DNA of 8,349 bases, taken from assembly GCA_905198745.1 (NCBI GenBank), contig CAJKDU010000067.1, positions 1 to 8,349 on the forward strand, read 5' to 3'. Both the position numbers and the translations under genes were made by a program. The notes under the pieces were generated by a model that was not told where the DNA came from, ran no database searches, and saw only the letters and a program-made list of their open reading frames with translations. Shown here one piece after another: positions 5,765 to 8,349 of the stretch; position 1 is the first letter of the stretch; each line of letters opens with the position of its first letter. The stretch is from an uncultured Prevotella sp. (lineage in GTDB: Bacteria > Bacteroidota > Bacteroidia > Bacteroidales > Bacteroidaceae).

Positions 5765-8140
5765 TCAGAACTCAAACAATACGCGGGCATTGATTTGTCT
5801 GCCAGTGAGATAGTTGGGCACGGCATATTGCTGGTTGGTGACGTCGGTTATCCATAGATAAGAGTTGACGTTGTTGATGCCGAAAAGGTTGAGGCAGTCA
5901 ACGCCAACCCAAATGTTGCGGAATGGCGACTTGCGTTCACGCTTCTCGTTGTCGAGCGCACGATAGCTCATGCCTATGTCGGCACGCTTGTAGGCAGGCG
6001 AACGGAACTGTTGCCATTCTATGTTGCGGTGAGGCGGACTGAAGGGAAGTCCGTCGGCAAAGGCAAGCTTGAGCGACATTTTCCAGCGGTCGGTGCCGGG
6101 GAAATAGTCGGTGAAGAAGAGGTTTACCGAATAGCGTTGGTCGGTGGGCAGGGATATCGACTTGCCGTGGAGTTTCATGCTGGTGCTCATCAGCGAGAGA
6201 CTTATCCACGAGTCGGTGCCGGGCACGAATTCGCCGTAGAGCTTGAAGTCTATGCCGGCTGTGTGGCCTTTGCCTTCGTTGGGGCCGTAGTAGACCACCT
6301 TCACGTTGTTGATGCTGTAGGGACGCAGATTGGAGAGCAGCTTGTAGTATGCTTCGGCCGTGAACATATAGTTGCGGTTGTTGAGCTTGAAGCGGTAGTC
6401 CATGCCTGCGATGAAGTGGATGGAGCATTGGCTCTTGATTTTCTTGTTGAGTGAGGCATAGGTGATGCCGTTCACGGTAGTGGTGTCGCGCACTTCCTTG
6501 AAGAAGGGCGCCTGGTAGTAGAGTCCTGTGGCGAGGCGCAACACCACGTCGTGGTTGAAAGCGGGAATGATGCCCAGCGACACGCGAGGGCTGACTGTGG
6601 TTTCGCCGTTGAACTGCCAATGGTTGAAGCGCAGGCCATAGTTGAGGGTGAAGAGTGTGTGCTCGTGGGCACTGGTGAAGCGCCAGGTGTCTTGCAGGAA
6701 GCCTTCTATGCGGTTGGCCTTGAGCGTGTTCTTGGCTGCCAGACTGTAGATGAGCTTCAGGTCGTCGGCAGTGTGGGGTATGCTGTAGCCGCTGGAATCT
6801 CTCATCTCATACTCGCGGCTCTTTTCCTCAATGTTCTCGTAGCGATAGGCGAGTGCTCCCAGCACGTCGTGCTTGCGCTTCTTGTGGGCAAAGCGGAGCT
6901 GCACGTGGGCCACGGAGGCCTTGAGGTAGTTGCGGGCATGTTCCATGTATGTGCCCACTCCGAGGTTCTCGCTCGTTTCGGTCTGGGTGAGCCAGTACTG
7001 TCCTTGTATGTCGTAGCGTTCCTGCTCCTTGGTCGAGAAGGCCGAGGCTATGAGCGAGAGCGAGGTGCTCTCGGTAAACTTCCTGGTGAGCGTGAGCGAA
7101 CCGAAGAGTGTGCGGAACACGTCTTTTTCGTGACCGTCGAAGTACACCTTGAACGACTTCACGTTCTCCATCGTGCCGAAATTGGTCTCGCGGTCGTGTG
7201 GCGTGAAGTTGTAGTGGTTCTCCGAGATGTTGCCTATGAAGTCTATCTGCCAGCGCTTGCTGGGCGAAATGCTCAAGTAGGTCTGATAGTCGAGGAAATT
7301 GGGCTTGTATTCGCCCTTGGTTTCGAGCGAGCCGAGCATGTAGCGGTTGGTCTTGTAGCGCACGCCGTTGGTCCAAGTGAAGTGCTTGCCCTTCATGCCC
7401 ACATAGGCATTGGTGCCGAGCAGGCTGGCTGCCAGCGATGCTTCAAAACGCTTGGGCTTCTTGTAGGTAATGTCGAGGGCAGACGACATCTTGTCGCCGT
7501 ATTTGGCTTCGTAGCCGCCCGTTGAGAATCCAACCGACTCCACCATGTCGCCGTTGATGATGGAAAGTCCTTCCTGCTGGCCACTTCTTACCAAAAAAGG
7601 CCGGTAGACTTCCACATTATTAATATACACCAGGTTCTCGTCGAAAGCACCTCCACGCACGTTATACTGCGAGGAGAGTTCGCTGTGGGTGCTCACACCG
7701 GCCTGCGACTGTATCATGTCTTCCACGGCATTGCCTGTGGTCGAAGGCGCCCCCTTGGTTTTCTTCACGTCGAGTTGCTGCGTGCCCGTGGTCTGCCGCT
7801 TGCGTTCGGTCACCACCACTTCGCCCAGCTGGTTGTCGCTGTGCAGGGTTATCTGCAGTGTCTGCTTGCCTTTGGGATGGCGCAGCACGCGTGTCTTCGA
7901 CTTGTAGCCCACCATGGAGAACTTCACCGCCACACTGTCGCGCGAGGCAAGCGTGATGTGGAATTCACCCTTGAGGTTGGTCATGACCATCTTGCCCTGA
8001 CTTGTCACGGAAGCCAGTTCTATGGGACTCATGTCCTCGTCGCACACCTTTCCCTGGAGCACGAAGCTCTGGGCCGTGGCCTTCTGCGTGGCGAGCACAA
8101 GCAAGGCGATGGTGAGAAAATGTATAAAGTTCGTTTTCAT
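5765..8140 (-). CDS. Orphan TonB-dependent outer-membrane receptor with carboxypeptidase-regulatory-like domain
   Basis: The 791-residue product should be a 22-strand outer-membrane beta-barrel that imports an unknown ligand using TonB-ExbBD energy. Seen: a signal peptide (hydrophobic core IALLVLA, cleavage near ATAQ at 21-24), a CarboxypepD_reg-like beta-sandwich at about 25-100 (FVLQGKVCDEDMSPIELASV), LGEVVVTE (105-112), a possible TonB-box/linker segment, and a plug domain at about 125-230 with QYNVRGGAFDENLVYINNV and GFSTGGYEAKYGDKMSSALD. The barrel fills the rest and ends in ARVLFEF, an aromatic C-terminal strand typical of outer-membrane proteins. No SusD-like gene lies beside it and the downstream end has its own terminator, so it is an orphan receptor rather than a SusC of a glycan-uptake pair. 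Ligand is not inferable. No clear -33/-7 promoter could be picked in the AT-rich 8141-8220 stretch upstream. Confidence 0.93.
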   Translation of the reverse strand: MKTNFIHFLTIALLVLATQKATAQSFVLQGKVCDEDMSPIELASVTSQGKMVMTNLKGEFHITLASRDSVAVKFSMVGYKSKTRVLRHPKGKQTLQITLHSDNQLGEVVVTERKRQTTGTQQLDVKKTKGAPSTTGNAVEDMIQSQAGVSTHSELSSQYNVRGGAFDENLVYINNVEVYRPFLVRSGQQEGLSIINGDMVESVGFSTGGYEAKYGDKMSSALDITYKKPKRFEASLAASLLGTNAYVGMKGKHFTWTNGVRYKTNRYMLGSLETKGEYKPNFLDYQTYLSISPSKRWQIDFIGNISENHYNFTPHDRETNFGTMENVKSFKVYFDGHEKDVFRTLFGSLTLTRKFTESTSLSLIASAFSTKEQERYDIQGQYWLTQTETSENLGVGTYMEHARNYLKASVAHVQLRFAHKKRKHDVLGALAYRYENIEEKSREYEMRDSSGYSIPHTADDLKLIYSLAAKNTLKANRIEGFLQDTWRFTSAHEHTLFTLNYGLRFNHWQFNGETTVSPRVSLGIIPAFNHDVVLRLATGLYYQAPFFKEVRDTTTVNGITYASLNKKIKSQCSIHFIAGMDYRFKLNNRNYMFTAEAYYKLLSNLRPYSINNVKVVYYGPNEGKGHTAGIDFKLYGEFVPGTDSWISLSLMSTSMKLHGKSISLPTDQRYSVNLFFTDYFPGTDRWKMSLKLAFADGLPFSPPHRNIEWQQFRSPAYKRADIGMSYRALDNEKRERKSPFRNIWVGVDCLNLFGINNVNSYLWITDVTNQQYAVPNYLTGRQINARVLFEF

Positions 8141-8225
8141 GTCGTTGCATTTAACGCTATTGCCTATATAATTATTGTGTAGAAAGGGACATAAATAAAA
8201 AATATAGAAAAAAGTTGCGGTTTGT

Positions 8226-8257
8226 TTTGTGAATTAAAAAATAATGTTGTACCTTTG
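8226..8257 (+). promoter_or_regulatory. Bacteroidota-type promoter for the tRNA-Gly gene
   Basis: TTTG (8226-8229), a 20-bp spacer and TACCTTTG (8250-8257) match the -33/-7 consensus exactly. Transcription would start at about 8261-8265, some 35-40 nt before the tRNA. ACATG (8275-8279) and CATGT (8286-8290) can form a small hairpin in the tRNA precursor leader. Confidence 0.75.
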
Positions 8258-8299
8258 CACCGCATTTGAAAAAGACATGCCAAGTCATGTGCTTATTAT

Positions 8300-8349
8300 G
8301 CGGCAATAGCTCAGTTGGTAGAGCACAACCTTGCCAAGGTTGGGGTCGC
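8300..8349 (+). tRNA. tRNA-Gly (anticodon GCC), 3' part beyond window
   Basis: The acceptor strand GCGGCAA (8300-8306) is followed by TA, then the D-arm GCTC/GAGC (8309-8312 with 8321-8324) around AGTTGGTA. The anticodon stem CAACC/GGTTG (8326-8330 with 8338-8342) encloses TTGCCAA, with anticodon GCC at 8333-8335, reading GGC/GGU glycine codons. The window ends just after the variable loop, so the T-arm and acceptor 3' half are not visible. It is divergent from the receptor gene. Confidence 0.95.

Noticed and set aside
5629..5826. 65-codon minus-strand open frame
   Set aside because: It overlaps the receptor C-terminus in another frame, passes through the terminator hairpin, and ends within the tandem repeats; no independent support.
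6551..7525. 324-codon open frame on the plus strand
   Set aside because: It lies wholly antisense inside the receptor gene, whose domains and motifs are clear; its translation is low-complexity Val/Gly/Glu/His-rich with no recognisable domain.
5765..8140. SusC of a polysaccharide-utilisation locus
   Set aside because: No SusD-like lipoprotein, glycoside hydrolase or sensor gene is adjacent, and the gene has its own terminator.

Overview
The window looks like chromosomal DNA from a Bacteroidota bacterium, most likely in or near Prevotellaceae. The clues are three promoters of the Bacteroidota type (TTTG, 20 bp, TAnnTTTG), an orphan TonB-dependent receptor with an N-terminal carboxypeptidase-regulatory-like domain, a PD40 envelope protein, and start codons without clear Shine-Dalgarno sequences. 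The genus cannot be fixed from the sequence alone. All protein genes are on the minus strand; a tRNA gene on the plus strand enters at the right edge.

Left part (1-1730): an incomplete minus-strand gene runs off the left edge. Its 465 visible residues hold a small N-terminal zinc-finger-like motif and at least seven tandem excisionase/MerR-like helix-turn-helix units. Its DNA is AT-richer than the rest (about 40% G+C in two hand-counted 60-base lines, against 52-53% in two lines from other genes). It has its own promoter, and a leader of about 200 nt carries a pair of 16-bp direct repeats. This is the least conventional gene here and the best candidate for something undescribed.

Centre (1664-5210): a compact three-gene operon, read right to left, made of a secreted PD40-repeat protein, a uridine-phosphorylase-like nucleoside phosphorylase and mnmE. 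The gaps are only 7 and 9 bp. A promoter lies just upstream of the PD40 gene and a Rho-independent terminator follows mnmE.

Intergenic region (5211-5764): about 550 nt without a supportable gene. It holds a perfect 14-bp GC-rich palindrome, GTGATAGATG-type inverted repeats, four 22-bp tandem repeats, and the terminator of the receptor gene.

Right part (5765-8349): a 791-residue orphan TonB-dependent outer-membrane receptor with no SusD partner in view, then a divergent tRNA-Gly(GCC) gene with a well-formed promoter, cut by the window end. Apart from the multi-HTH gene and the repeats, the content is ordinary core-genome material.
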